From NCBI RefSeq assembly GCF_003013395.1, contig NZ_PXZM01000044.1:1-63427 (forward strand): a stretch of 63,427 nucleotides of DNA, written 5' to 3'. The position numbers and the translations under genes are program-made. The notes under the pieces are model-generated. The model saw only the letters and a list, made by a program, of their open reading frames with translations, was not told where the DNA came from and searched no databases. This DNA comes from Brevibacillus fortis (GTDB lineage Bacteria > Bacillota > Bacilli > Brevibacillales > Brevibacillaceae). This document shows, in pieces, positions 42,998 through 51,272 of this stretch. Position 1 is the stretch's first letter. Every line of letters starts with the position of its first letter.

Positions 42998-43010
42998 AAG
43001 ACTTGCATAA

Positions 43011-43259
43011 TTACGTTCCTAGAATCAAATCGATCAAGCGCGAGATACCCAAATCAACGACGAAGAAGAATACTGCCAGGAGCACAACCGTAACAAGAAC
43101 AACAAGCGTATAGGTCGTCAATTCTTTACGGTTGGGCCAACGGACTTTCTTTAGCTCGGACATTACGTCACTAAAAAAACCACCGGTACGGCGAAAACTG
43201 GCTCCGATTCGTGATAAAAAACCCACTTTGCCACCCCCTGACTTCGTCGCATCAACCAT
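43011..43259 (-). CDS. secE: SecE translocase subunit
   Basis: An 82-residue single-span SecE. The amphipathic stretch FFSDVMSELKKVRWPNRKEL is followed by one membrane helix (about residues 50-75), the Bacillus-type short form. It clamps the SecY channel. The ATG overlaps the rpmG stop as TAATG. Confidence 0.97.
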   Translation of the reverse strand: MVDATKSGGGKVGFLSRIGASFRRTGGFFSDVMSELKKVRWPNRKELTTYTLVVLVTVVLLAVFFFVVDLGISRLIDLILGT

Positions 43260-43408
43260 TACTTCGTCTCGCGATGAAGGGTTTGCTTCTTGTCACGGGA
43301 GCAATACTTTTTCAGTTCAACACGTTCAGTAGTGGTGCGCTTGTTCTTCGTGGAGATATAGTTACGCTCGCCACACTCGGTGCACGCCAACGTGATGTTT
43401 ACTCGCAT
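43259..43408 (-). CDS. rpmG: Ribosomal protein L33
   Basis: A 49-residue L33. It begins MRVNITLACTECGERNYIST and ends KKYCSRDKKQTLHRETK. The first Cys pair (CTEC) is present. In the second half only one Cys (YCSRDKK) remains where zinc-type L33 proteins have CPKC, so the zinc ribbon is probably incomplete. It is the first gene of rpmG-secE-nusG. Confidence 0.95.
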   Translation of the reverse strand: MRVNITLACTECGERNYISTKNKRTTTERVELKKYCSRDKKQTLHRETK

Positions 43409-43559
43409 TTATTGCCACCTCCATCTCATTTCAAACCTGCTATTAATTAAAAGTACCCCGATGATAAATAGTACGGGAAAACCGCTACTTTTTCCAGACC
43501 ATTTCATTCACCTAAGTAACCATAGAACAGAGAGATAAAAGTCTATGGCTACCTAAATA

Positions 43560-43588
43560 AATTTATCATACCGAAATACCCATGTCAA
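43560..43588 (-). promoter_or_regulatory. Sigma-A promoter of rpmG-secE-nusG
   Basis: On the minus strand -35 TTGACA (43588-43583, perfect) and -10 TAAATT (43565-43560) are 17 bases apart. The leader of about 150 bases holds no obvious large hairpin. Confidence 0.7.
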
Positions 43589-43626
43589 ACAAAATGACTT
43601 GACAACCGGAAGTCCTTTTGCTTCCA

Positions 43627-43667
43627 AAATAAAAAGAGAGATTCTCTCTTACAGATGAATCTCTCTT
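43627..43667 (-). terminator. Terminator of sigH, overlapping its stop codon
   Basis: AAGAGAGATTC (43634-43644) and GAATCTCTCTT (43657-43667) form a perfect 11-bp stem, followed on the minus strand by TTTATTTT. The upstream arm encodes the last residues of SigH, and the stop lies in the loop. Confidence 0.9.
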
Positions 43668-44299
43668 CCTTCTAGATAGCGCTCTAGCTTACGCTTGACT
43701 CTCTGTAATGCATTATCAATAGATTTGACGTGACGCTTCAGTTCAACAGCAATCTGCTGATAGGATCGTCCGTCCAAGTAAAGCATGAGAACCTGACGCT
43801 CCAAGTCACTCAAGATTTCACTCATCTTGCCCTCGATGTCATCGAATTCTTCCCGATTGATAAACAATTCCTCTGGATCGGTCACCTTGGTTCCCGAAAT
43901 CACATCGAGTAGTGTGCGGTCAGAATCTTCATCGTATATAGGCTTGTCCAGTGAGACGTAAGAATTGAGCGGGATGTGCTTTTGGCGTGTCGCCGTCTTG
44001 ATCGCGGTAATGATCTGACGGGTAATACACAGTTCGGCAAATGCCTTGAACGACGTGAGCTTGTCTCCTCGGAAGTCGCGAATAGACTTGTACAGTCCGA
44101 TCATCCCTTCCTGCACGATGTCTTCGCGGTCAGCCCCAATAAGAAAATAGGATCTCGCTTTGGCACGGACGAAGTTCTTGTATTTGTTGATCAAATACTC
44201 CAAAGCTTCGGCGTCATTATCGCGAACCAGGTCGACTACTTCTTCGTCGGTCATTAGTTCATATTGGGCATGCTTTAACTCCTTGAGGTCAACACTCAC
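43649..44299 (-). CDS. sigH: RNA polymerase sigma-H factor
   Basis: A 216-residue sigma-70 family factor for early sporulation and competence genes. Region 2 reads NFVRAKARSYFLIGADREDI and IVQEGMIGLYKSIRDF, and region 4 contains LDGRSYQQIAVELKRHVKSI. The start is GTG at 44299 with GGAGGG 7 bases upstream, which matches the B. subtilis length (218). The frame to 44398 crosses the promoter. In B. subtilis transcription is held down by AbrB; no AbrB site can be read here. Confidence 0.96.
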   Translation of the reverse strand: MSVDLKELKHAQYELMTDEEVVDLVRDNDAEALEYLINKYKNFVRAKARSYFLIGADREDIVQEGMIGLYKSIRDFRGDKLTSFKAFAELCITRQIITAIKTATRQKHIPLNSYVSLDKPIYDEDSDRTLLDVISGTKVTDPEELFINREEFDDIEGKMSEILSDLERQVLMLYLDGRSYQQIAVELKRHVKSIDNALQRVKRKLERYLEGREIHL

Positions 44300-44340
44300 A
44301 AATGATCCCTCCGCCAACCGGTTTCTCCAATAGATAGCGC

Positions 44341-44370
44341 TATTATACATGATGCCGTAAAAAAGCGTCA
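44341..44370 (-). promoter_or_regulatory. Sigma-A promoter of sigH
   Basis: On the minus strand -35 TTGACG (44370-44365) and a perfect -10 TATAAT (44346-44341) are 18 bases apart, within the gap after the rae1 stop. Confidence 0.85.
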
Positions 44371-44382
44371 ACCGAATCCAAG

Positions 44383-44907
44383 TTATTCCCTTCTCCATTT
44401 TTCGAATATTTTCGCTATTTCATCATTCAGCGTAATCCGTCTGGAGAAGCCCTCTTCTTGCGTTTTTTCGACCTGTTTCTTGATTTCTTTCCCCGCATTT
44501 TCCATATCGAGCAACAACTCCCGGGCAGATTTGCGTAAAGCTCCCTGCCCAAATATGACACGTTGCGACGTATAGTCAGAAGTTGCCACATAAATTTGTC
44601 GATTTTTATTGTGAAATTCGGAGACTAACTGCTCGATTTTTTCGTCAGCCGTCTCCTTTTTCTTCGTGAAATAGACTTCAACCTGGAAGTCTTCCATTTG
44701 ACGGCCAATGCCAGGAACGTTGTACGCATCAAAAACGATGATAACCTTCGTCCCTGTGTAGCTCTGGTATTCTGCCATTTTTGCGATCAACTGATCACGC
44801 GCCTCGTCCATCCGCTCTTGATCCTTCAGCAGGCGCAGATCGGGCCAGGCGCCGATGATATTGTATCCATCTACGATCAACAGCTGCTTGGCTTTTTTTT
44901 TCGCCAT
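44383..44907 (-). CDS. rae1: Rae1 (YacP) NYN-domain ribosome-associated endonuclease
   Basis: A 174-residue PIN-like NYN nuclease. It begins with LLIVDGYNIIGAWPDLRLLK and has VIIVFDAYNVPG and YVATSDYTSQR, which carry the acidic metal-binding residues. In B. subtilis Rae1 cuts mRNA in the ribosomal A site. It overlaps no neighbour and follows rlmB by one base. The order cysS-mrnC-rlmB-rae1-sigH is standard. Confidence 0.92.
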   Translation of the reverse strand: MAKKKAKQLLIVDGYNIIGAWPDLRLLKDQERMDEARDQLIAKMAEYQSYTGTKVIIVFDAYNVPGIGRQMEDFQVEVYFTKKKETADEKIEQLVSEFHNKNRQIYVATSDYTSQRVIFGQGALRKSARELLLDMENAGKEIKKQVEKTQEEGFSRRITLNDEIAKIFEKWRRE

Positions 44908-44908
44908 A

Positions 44909-45664
44909 TCATTTCACCCGCGTCGGAATTGGACTCCTGGAGCGATAGACTTCATACATCAACAAGGCAGCTGCTACAGAGGCGTTGAGTGAGGTAACAT
45001 TGCCCGCCATCGGAAGGCTGTATAGAAAATCACAGTTCTCCCGAACGAGGCGACTCATGCCTTTTCCTTCGCTGCCAATGACAATCGCGAGCGGCATCGT
45101 AAAATCACCCTGACGGAAATCTTGTTTAGCACTCGCGTCTGTTCCTGCGATCCAAACGCCGCGTTCTTTGAGCTCTTCCATGGTACGAACTAAGTTCGTC
45201 ACTCGCGCTACCGGCACGTAGTTGATCGCCCCTGCTGAAGCTTTTGCCACTGTTGCCGTCAAACTGACAGAACGTCGTTTTGGAATGATGACACCATGAG
45301 CACCGACTGCATCGGCTGTCCGCATGATCGAACCGAGGTTATGTGGATCTTCCAGCTCGTCCAACAGCAAAATGAACGGCACCTCGTTTTTTTCCTCTGC
45401 CCGCTTCAAAATATCGTCTACTTCTACATAATCATAAGCAGCAACAGAAGCCACTACCCCCTGATGGTTGTCCGTCGACACGAGCTGATCCAACTTTTTG
45501 CGGTTCGCTGTCGTCACAATGACACCCTGTTCTTTCGCCAAGGCAAAGACAGGTCCCATCAGATTTTTATTTGTTCCCTCTGCAACCCAAATCTTATTAA
45601 TCGTACGGCCTGATCGCAAAGCCTCGATGACGGGGTTTTTCCCCAGAATCCATTCTTCACTCAT
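44909..45664 (-). CDS. rlmB: RlmB-type SpoU rRNA methyltransferase
   Basis: A 251-residue 2'-O-ribose methyltransferase for G2251 of 23S rRNA. An N-terminal substrate-binding domain (about 1-85) is followed by the knotted SPOUT domain with LDELEDPHNLGSIMRTADAV, AIVIGSEGKGMSR and SLNASVAAALLMYE. It starts 1 base after the mrnC stop, which indicates coupling. Confidence 0.95.
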   Translation of the reverse strand: MSEEWILGKNPVIEALRSGRTINKIWVAEGTNKNLMGPVFALAKEQGVIVTTANRKKLDQLVSTDNHQGVVASVAAYDYVEVDDILKRAEEKNEVPFILLLDELEDPHNLGSIMRTADAVGAHGVIIPKRRSVSLTATVAKASAGAINYVPVARVTNLVRTMEELKERGVWIAGTDASAKQDFRQGDFTMPLAIVIGSEGKGMSRLVRENCDFLYSLPMAGNVTSLNASVAAALLMYEVYRSRSPIPTRVK

Positions 45665-45665
45665 T

Positions 45666-46070
45666 TCATGATTCTCCTTCCACTATGGCAAAAGCTTGCT
45701 GCACAATTTCAGCGATCCGCTCTTCTTTTCCACTCAAGTACAGGTACCCGATCAATGCTTCAAAAGCCGTTGCGTGACGGTAGTCGATAATATCGGCGTT
45801 TTTGGCACTGGAGCCAGATTTGGCATTCCGCCCCCGCTTCACTACATTCAATTCTTCCTCTGGCAATGTGGGCATTAACGTCAACAACACATTGGCCTGT
45901 GCTTTCGCTGAAACATAGCGGTTGGCCGCCTTGTGGAGCTGGTTTGGTTTAACCAGCCCCTTGGCGATCAAATGATACCTGACACAATGCGAATAGGTAG
46001 CATCCCCGAGGAAGGCAAGCACGAGTGGATTGGTCAGATTAGGATCTCGGGTCAGTTCTTCTTTTTGCAT
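45666..46070 (-). CDS. mrnC: Mini-ribonuclease III
   Basis: A 134-residue RNase III catalytic domain without the dsRNA-binding domain; it matures 23S rRNA ends in B. subtilis. The motif AFLGDATYS keeps the catalytic Asp but has Ser where most homologues have Glu (GDAVYE). The second acidic site FEALIGYLYL is intact. KRGRNAKSGSSAKNADIIDY is the family signature. Confidence 0.93.
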   Translation of the reverse strand: MQKEELTRDPNLTNPLVLAFLGDATYSHCVRYHLIAKGLVKPNQLHKAANRYVSAKAQANVLLTLMPTLPEEELNVVKRGRNAKSGSSAKNADIIDYRHATAFEALIGYLYLSGKEERIAEIVQQAFAIVEGES

Positions 46071-46087
46071 CTATTTTCTTCGGCCCC

Positions 46088-47494
46088 TTATTTTCGACGC
46101 CAGCGAACACCTTGTGGCGTGTCCTCAAGCACGATTCCTTTTGCTGCGAGCAGATCGCGGATTTCGTCAGAACGGGCAAAGTTTCTTGCTTTGCGAGCTT
46201 CTGTGCGCTCTTCGATCAACGCATCGATCTCACTATCCACCAGCTCCTGCTCTTCTGCAATTTCAAGACCAAGAACCTCCGTCAACTCCCCCAACAGATC
46301 CATGTACGCACGAACTTCAGTTTCGCCTACATTTTGATGACGCAAATACAGGTTGGCTTCCTTCACGACGTCAAAAATAACGGTAATAGCATTCGCTGTA
46401 TTGATATCATCATCCATCTCGGAAATGAATCGCTCACGAAGCTCCCCAATGATTCGTGCTTGCTCCTGTGCCTGATCATTCGGCTCTTCTGCGCGCACGG
46501 TATCCAGACGATGGGACAGGTTCGTATACGCGGTCTTGACTCTCTCTAGACCATTGGCCGCCTGTTCAATCAACTCTTCGCTAAAATTGATCGGGTTGCG
46601 ATAATGCCCCTGAAGCATGAAGAAGCGAATTAATTGACCGCCGAACTTCTCCGAAAGCTCGCTCGCAAGCAAGAAATTCCCGAGGGATTTGGACATTTTT
46701 TCGTTATCGATATTGAGCATGCCGTTGTGTAGCCAGTAGCGAGCAAAGACTTTACCCGTAAAGCACTCCGACTGGGCAATTTCGTTTTCGTGGTGCGGGA
46801 ACACAAGGTCTGTTCCGCCCGCATGGATATCGATTTCCTCACCCAAAAACTTCAGGGCCATTGCCGAGCACTCAATATGCCATCCCGGTCTTCCTTCGCC
46901 CCACGGACTGTCCCAGGTAACTTCTCCGGTTTTGGCCGCTTTCCAAAGTACAAAGTCCAGGGGATGTTCCTTTTTCTCGTTGATTTCTACACGAGCACCT
47001 GCCTGCAAATCATCCAACGGTTGATGTGAGAGCTTTCCGTATTCCTGAAAACGTCCCGTGCGGAAATAGACGTCTCCCTCACTCTCGTAGGCAAAGCCTT
47101 TTTCAATCAACCCTTGCACGAATTCAATAATCTCCGGAATCGTCTGCATCACTCGTGGTTGAATATCAGGTGGCAGTACGTTCAGTGCTTTCAGATCAGC
47201 ATTGTACGCATCCGTGTATCGATCAGCCACTTCTTTGACGGTGACACCTTCCTGATTCGCCACACGTATCAGTTTGTCATCTACATCCGTAATGTTTTGC
47301 ACGAATGTCACTTCATAGCCACGATATTTCAAGTAGCGGCGAAGCGTATCAAATACAATGGCAGGGCGCGCATTACCAATGTGGATGTAGTTGTACACGG
47401 TCGGGCCGCACACGTACATTTTTACCTTCCCTGGCTCCAATGTGTGAAACGGTTCCTTTCGCCGCGTCATCGTGTTAGTCAGCTGAATGCCCAT
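46088..47494 (-). CDS. cysS: Cysteinyl-tRNA synthetase
   Basis: A 468-residue class I synthetase. HIGH appears as YIHIGNARP, the second motif is KMSKSLGN, and the zinc ligands lie in VCGPTVYN, HIECSAMA and HHENE. It charges tRNA-Cys. It overlaps the end of cysE by 20 bases and is expected to be under the same cysteine T-box. Confidence 0.98.
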   Translation of the reverse strand: MGIQLTNTMTRRKEPFHTLEPGKVKMYVCGPTVYNYIHIGNARPAIVFDTLRRYLKYRGYEVTFVQNITDVDDKLIRVANQEGVTVKEVADRYTDAYNADLKALNVLPPDIQPRVMQTIPEIIEFVQGLIEKGFAYESEGDVYFRTGRFQEYGKLSHQPLDDLQAGARVEINEKKEHPLDFVLWKAAKTGEVTWDSPWGEGRPGWHIECSAMALKFLGEEIDIHAGGTDLVFPHHENEIAQSECFTGKVFARYWLHNGMLNIDNEKMSKSLGNFLLASELSEKFGGQLIRFFMLQGHYRNPINFSEELIEQAANGLERVKTAYTNLSHRLDTVRAEEPNDQAQEQARIIGELRERFISEMDDDINTANAITVIFDVVKEANLYLRHQNVGETEVRAYMDLLGELTEVLGLEIAEEQELVDSEIDALIEERTEARKARNFARSDEIRDLLAAKGIVLEDTPQGVRWRRK

Positions 47495-48140
47495 CGTTCT
47501 TTTTATCCTCCCTCAAAAGCTCCAATTCTTTGCGTAATTGCTCAATTTCCTTTTGCATCATACGAATCGTATCTGCTACCGGGTCTGGCATGTTTACATG
47601 GTCCAAATCATTTTTGACGCGCTTGCCATCCTGGATGACGATGCGTCCCTTGATTCCTACTACGGTCGAGTTAGGCGGTACCTCCTGCAAGACAACGGCA
47701 CTAGCCCCTATCTTTGAATTATCGCCAATTTTGAAGGAGCCCAACACCTTTGCTCCCGTAGCAATAATGACATCATTGCCGATTGTAGGGTGACGTTTTC
47801 CTTTTTCCTTACCTGTTCCCCCGAGTGTAACCCCTTGATAAATCGTTACATTGTCTCCAATTTCGCACGTCTCTCCGATCACAACACCCATGCCATGGTC
47901 AATGAACAAGCCGCGGCCAATTGTTGCGCCCGGATGAATCTCAATTCCCGTGAAAAAGCGGGATAGTTGAGAGACAATTCGGGCGAGTGTACATAGTTCG
48001 GCCTTCCAGAGCCTGTGGGCAATCCGGTGCCCCCATATCGCGTGCAAACCGGAATAGGTCATGACGACTTCCAGCGTACTGCGCGCAGCCGGGTCTCGTT
48101 CAAAAACAGCATGAATGTCATCTCTCATCTGTGCTAACAT
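47475..48140 (-). CDS. cysE: Serine O-acetyltransferase
   Basis: A 221-residue left-handed beta-helix transferase that makes O-acetylserine for cysteine synthesis. The N-terminal helical part is followed by hexapeptide repeats such as IEIHPGATIGRGLFIDHGMG and VTLGGTGKEKGKRHPTIGND with the active-site His/Asp pair. The Lys/Glu-rich tail may pair with CysK. It is the first gene downstream of the T-box. Confidence 0.96.
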   Translation of the reverse strand: MLAQMRDDIHAVFERDPAARSTLEVVMTYSGLHAIWGHRIAHRLWKAELCTLARIVSQLSRFFTGIEIHPGATIGRGLFIDHGMGVVIGETCEIGDNVTIYQGVTLGGTGKEKGKRHPTIGNDVIIATGAKVLGSFKIGDNSKIGASAVVLQEVPPNSTVVGIKGRIVIQDGKRVKNDLDHVNMPDPVADTIRMMQKEIEQLRKELELLREDKKNDGHSAD

Positions 48141-48202
48141 TTTTGGGTGGCACCTCCTGCCTGATTTACCTGCTCACTTTCAACCTCAATGTCAGGGTTC
48201 AA

Positions 48203-48505
48203 AAAAATAAAAAACGTCCCTATCCCCTCAAACACGAAGGGACAGAGACGGGTTTACCGTGGTTCCACTCTGCTTAGATCGTCACACTGTCTCTCGAACG
48301 CACAACAGTCATGAACAAATCTCGCTCATATCCCGATAACGGCGGGAAGCCGATGGCGCCTACTGATATCTTTTCAAAAAGATAGGTTCAGCTCATTGCT
48401 CACAGGGGCATTTCCATACAGGGCACATCAGATGGCTCTCACCTATCCATCCTCTCTGTAGATGTGCAAACTGTTGTACTTCTCCTGATCGTCGCATTCC
48501 TTTGT
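48203..48505 (-). ncRNA. Cysteine T-box riboswitch
   Basis: The 390-base gap between gltX and cysE carries a T-box. The conserved sequence AGAGTGGAACCACGG reads on the minus strand at 48271-48257. CAGAG and CTCTG flank it as the antiterminator, followed by a terminator hairpin GTCCC...GGGAC and GTTTTTTATTTT (48203-48245). The stem I region includes an AGAGAG bulge and TGGAAATGCCCC, where TGC (Cys) fits the specifier. Uncharged tRNA-Cys should favour read-through to cysE-cysS. Confidence 0.88.
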
Positions 48506-48530
48506 ATAAAATCATGCAGCAGACAATCGT

Positions 48531-49997
48531 CTACTGACCGTTTGCAATTACTTGCTCTGCACGTGCAATCACCTTGTCGCGTCCGAGCAGATACAACGTC
48601 TCCGCTAAATCGCGACCATGTGCCTGGCCAGTTGCTCCTACACGGACTGGCATGAACAACGCCTTGCCTTTGTGACCCGTTTCCTTTTGCACGTCTTTGA
48701 GTACCGCTTTAATAACATCCACATTATATGCATCATGGGCAGAAAGGTGCTTCACAAAGGAAGCAAGTACTTCCGGCAATTGTGGTTCTTTTAGCACCAG
48801 AGTTGCTTCTTCATCGTACACCACTTCGTCGAGGAAGAAAAGAGCTGCCAGCGGAACGATTTGCGCACAGTAGGACATTTGCTCTTGGTACAAGCCAACA
48901 ATACTGCGAACCCATTCGCTCTTCTCAGCAGACAAATTCTCTTCGATGAAGCCAGCTTTTTGCAGATGCGGGATACACATGTCTGTAATCATATCCAGCG
49001 GTTGGCGCTTCAAATAGAAGTTGTTCATCCAGTTCATCTTCGTTGCATCAAACACCGCTGGCGACTTGTTCACGCGGTCCATCGAGAACAGCTTGATCAA
49101 ATCTTCCATTAAGAAAATCTCTTCTTCGCCACCTGGAGACCATCCCAAAAGAACAAGGAAGTTCACGATTGCTTCTGGCAAGAAGCCGAGGTCACGGTAC
49201 TGTTCAATGAACTGAAGGATGCTCTCATCGCGCTTGGACATCTTTTTGCCATCTTGGTTGAGGATCAGAGCCAAGTGAGCGAAGTCAGGCGCTTCCCACC
49301 CTAAGGCTTCATAAATCATCAATTGACGAGGCGTGTTGGACAGATGCTCTTCACCACGAATGACGTGGCTAATTTTCATCAAATAGTCGTCCACTACAAC
49401 GGCAAAGTTGTATGTAGGAATTCCATCAGGACGGCAAATAACGAAATCGCCCATCTCGTTGGAGTTGAAGGTTACCTGGCCACGAATCAGGTCGTTCACA
49501 ACATACTCGCGATCATCCTGAACGAGGAAGTGAATGGATGGCACTCGCCCTTCTGCTTCGTACTGAGCACGCTGCTCGTCCGTTACATGGCGGTGCTTTT
49601 CCAAAATGCGTGGTGTTTCTCCACGTGCGAGCTGTTCTTCACGCTCTGCATCCAGTTCTTCTTTTGTCGCGTAGCAGTAGTATGCTTTGCCTTCTGCCAG
49701 CAGTTGATCGATATATTTCCGATAAATGTCCAGACGCTCTGTTTGACGGTACGGTCCATACGGTCCACCAACATCCGTACCTTCCTCCCATGTTACGCCG
49801 AGCCATTTCAGGTTTTTCATTTGCTCTTCGTCCGCATTTTCCTTATTGCGCGTTTGGTCCGTATCTTCAATCCGAACGATGAACGAACCACCGTGATGTT
49901 TTGCAAAAAGATAATTAAAGAGCGCTGTTCGCGCACCGCCGATGTGTAAATGCCCCGTAGGACTCGGCGCATAACGTGTGCGGATTTCTTTCGCCAT
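48531..49997 (-). CDS. gltX: Glutamyl-tRNA synthetase
   Basis: A 488-residue class I synthetase. The HIGH motif is HLHIGGARTAL and the second motif is KMSKRDES. The start at 49997 gives MAKEIRTRYAPSPTGHLHIG. In Bacillales it is likely non-discriminating and also charges tRNA-Gln for GatCAB (known for the group, not shown here). It lies between ispF and the cysteine T-box. Confidence 0.98.
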   Translation of the reverse strand: MAKEIRTRYAPSPTGHLHIGGARTALFNYLFAKHHGGSFIVRIEDTDQTRNKENADEEQMKNLKWLGVTWEEGTDVGGPYGPYRQTERLDIYRKYIDQLLAEGKAYYCYATKEELDAEREEQLARGETPRILEKHRHVTDEQRAQYEAEGRVPSIHFLVQDDREYVVNDLIRGQVTFNSNEMGDFVICRPDGIPTYNFAVVVDDYLMKISHVIRGEEHLSNTPRQLMIYEALGWEAPDFAHLALILNQDGKKMSKRDESILQFIEQYRDLGFLPEAIVNFLVLLGWSPGGEEEIFLMEDLIKLFSMDRVNKSPAVFDATKMNWMNNFYLKRQPLDMITDMCIPHLQKAGFIEENLSAEKSEWVRSIVGLYQEQMSYCAQIVPLAALFFLDEVVYDEEATLVLKEPQLPEVLASFVKHLSAHDAYNVDVIKAVLKDVQKETGHKGKALFMPVRVGATGQAHGRDLAETLYLLGRDKVIARAEQVIANGQ

Positions 49998-50084
49998 TGG
50001 TAGCACCATCCTTATGAATGTAAAAGGCTATAAACTTGACCTAAGTAAAAACGTATCTAAGGCTTTATGTTACACCTTGCCCTT

Positions 50085-50558
50085 CTACTTGACAAGCAAG
50101 CATACTGCCTGTGCAGCGATTCCTTCTCCTCTACCTGTAAAACCGAGTTTCTCCGAAGTCGTCGCCTTCACATTCACTTGCGAGAGGTCGTCTACTTCTA
50201 GCACACGCGCAATAACTTCACACATTTGCGGGATGTACGGCGCCATCTTCGGTGCTTGGGCAATGATTGTTGCATCCACGTTTCCTAAACGGTAGCCGCG
50301 CTCCCGAACCAACTTCCATACATGCTCCAGCAGCTTTACGCTATCCGCATCCTTAAAAGCAGGGTCTGTATCTGGGAAATGACGGCCAATATCCCCCTCA
50401 CCAATCGCTCCAAGAATCGCGTCACTAATCGCATGGAGGAGAACATCCGCGTCAGAATGCCCCAGCAAGCCTTTTTCATACGGGATGGTGACGCCTCCGA
50501 TAATGCATGGACGCCCCTCTACCAATTGATGCACGTCAAAACCTTGTCCAATACGCAT
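50085..50558 (-). CDS. ispF: 2-C-methyl-D-erythritol 2,4-cyclodiphosphate synthase
   Basis: A 157-residue MEP-pathway enzyme that cyclises CDP-ME 2-phosphate. Metal ligands Asp8 and His10 lie in GQGFDVHQL, followed by LLGHSDADVLLHAISDAILG. It follows ispD by 3 bases. Confidence 0.97.
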   Translation of the reverse strand: MRIGQGFDVHQLVEGRPCIIGGVTIPYEKGLLGHSDADVLLHAISDAILGAIGEGDIGRHFPDTDPAFKDADSVKLLEHVWKLVRERGYRLGNVDATIIAQAPKMAPYIPQMCEVIARVLEVDDLSQVNVKATTSEKLGFTGRGEGIAAQAVCLLVK

Positions 50559-50561
50559 GAG

Positions 50562-51248
50562 CTACTCTCCCTTTCGTTTCCGCAATATCTCTTCACCAAA
50601 CCACAGATCATCTGGCGTAGTAATCTTAATGTTCTCATAGCTTCCGTGCATAATCGCTACCGGATGACCCAGCCACTCAACCAGCATCGCATCATCCGTG
50701 CCCAACTTCCCTGCTGCCTCTGCTGCCTGATGTGCCTCTCGCAATAAAGACATACGAAAAGCTTGTGGGGTTTGAACCGCCCACAAGCTTTCCCGTGCCG
50801 GGGTTGACTCTACAAGTCCTGTTGCCCCCACCACTTTTATCGTATCTTTGACAGGTACTGCCATGATCGTTGCCTGATCGTGTTGCACCTGTTTGATCAT
50901 GTCACTGATCTGTTTGCGAGTGACGAAAGGACGAGCAGCATCGTGAACCAGTACGTAATCGCAATCTGCGGGTAGTGAAGCCAGGCCATTTCTCACACTG
51001 TCTTGTCGCTCCGCTCCACCCAGTGTCACCACAGCCTCCAGCTTTTCAGCCGAGACCCAGGCCATTACTTCTGCGTGGTCTCTTTCACTCACCACCAACA
51101 CGACTTCATCAATGTCGGGATGAGTAGCAAAAAGACGTACCGTATGAGCCAAGATCGGCTCGCCCGCAAGCGGTAACCACAACTTGTTTCGTTGTCCACC
51201 CATTCGTTTACCCGAACCGGCTGCAACGATCACGACACCCGTACTCAC
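50562..51248 (-). CDS. ispD: 2-C-methyl-D-erythritol 4-phosphate cytidylyltransferase
   Basis: A 228-residue nucleotidyltransferase. The CTP-binding loop is VAAGSGKRMGGQRNK, and VLVHDAARPFV and DDAMLVE follow. It uses a GTG start at 51248 with AGAGGG 8 bases upstream. It makes CDP-ME in the isoprenoid pathway, the step before IspE; IspF acts two steps later. Confidence 0.97.
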   Translation of the reverse strand: MSTGVVIVAAGSGKRMGGQRNKLWLPLAGEPILAHTVRLFATHPDIDEVVLVVSERDHAEVMAWVSAEKLEAVVTLGGAERQDSVRNGLASLPADCDYVLVHDAARPFVTRKQISDMIKQVQHDQATIMAVPVKDTIKVVGATGLVESTPARESLWAVQTPQAFRMSLLREAHQAAEAAGKLGTDDAMLVEWLGHPVAIMHGSYENIKITTPDDLWFGEEILRKRKGE

Positions 51249-51272
51249 TGATTCATCCCTCTCCTGTCTTTT

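Noticed and set aside
48480..48531. Exact promoter of the cysteine T-box
   Set aside because: TTATAC and TTGTCT occur near the gltX end, but no pair has correct spacing, so no promoter is called.
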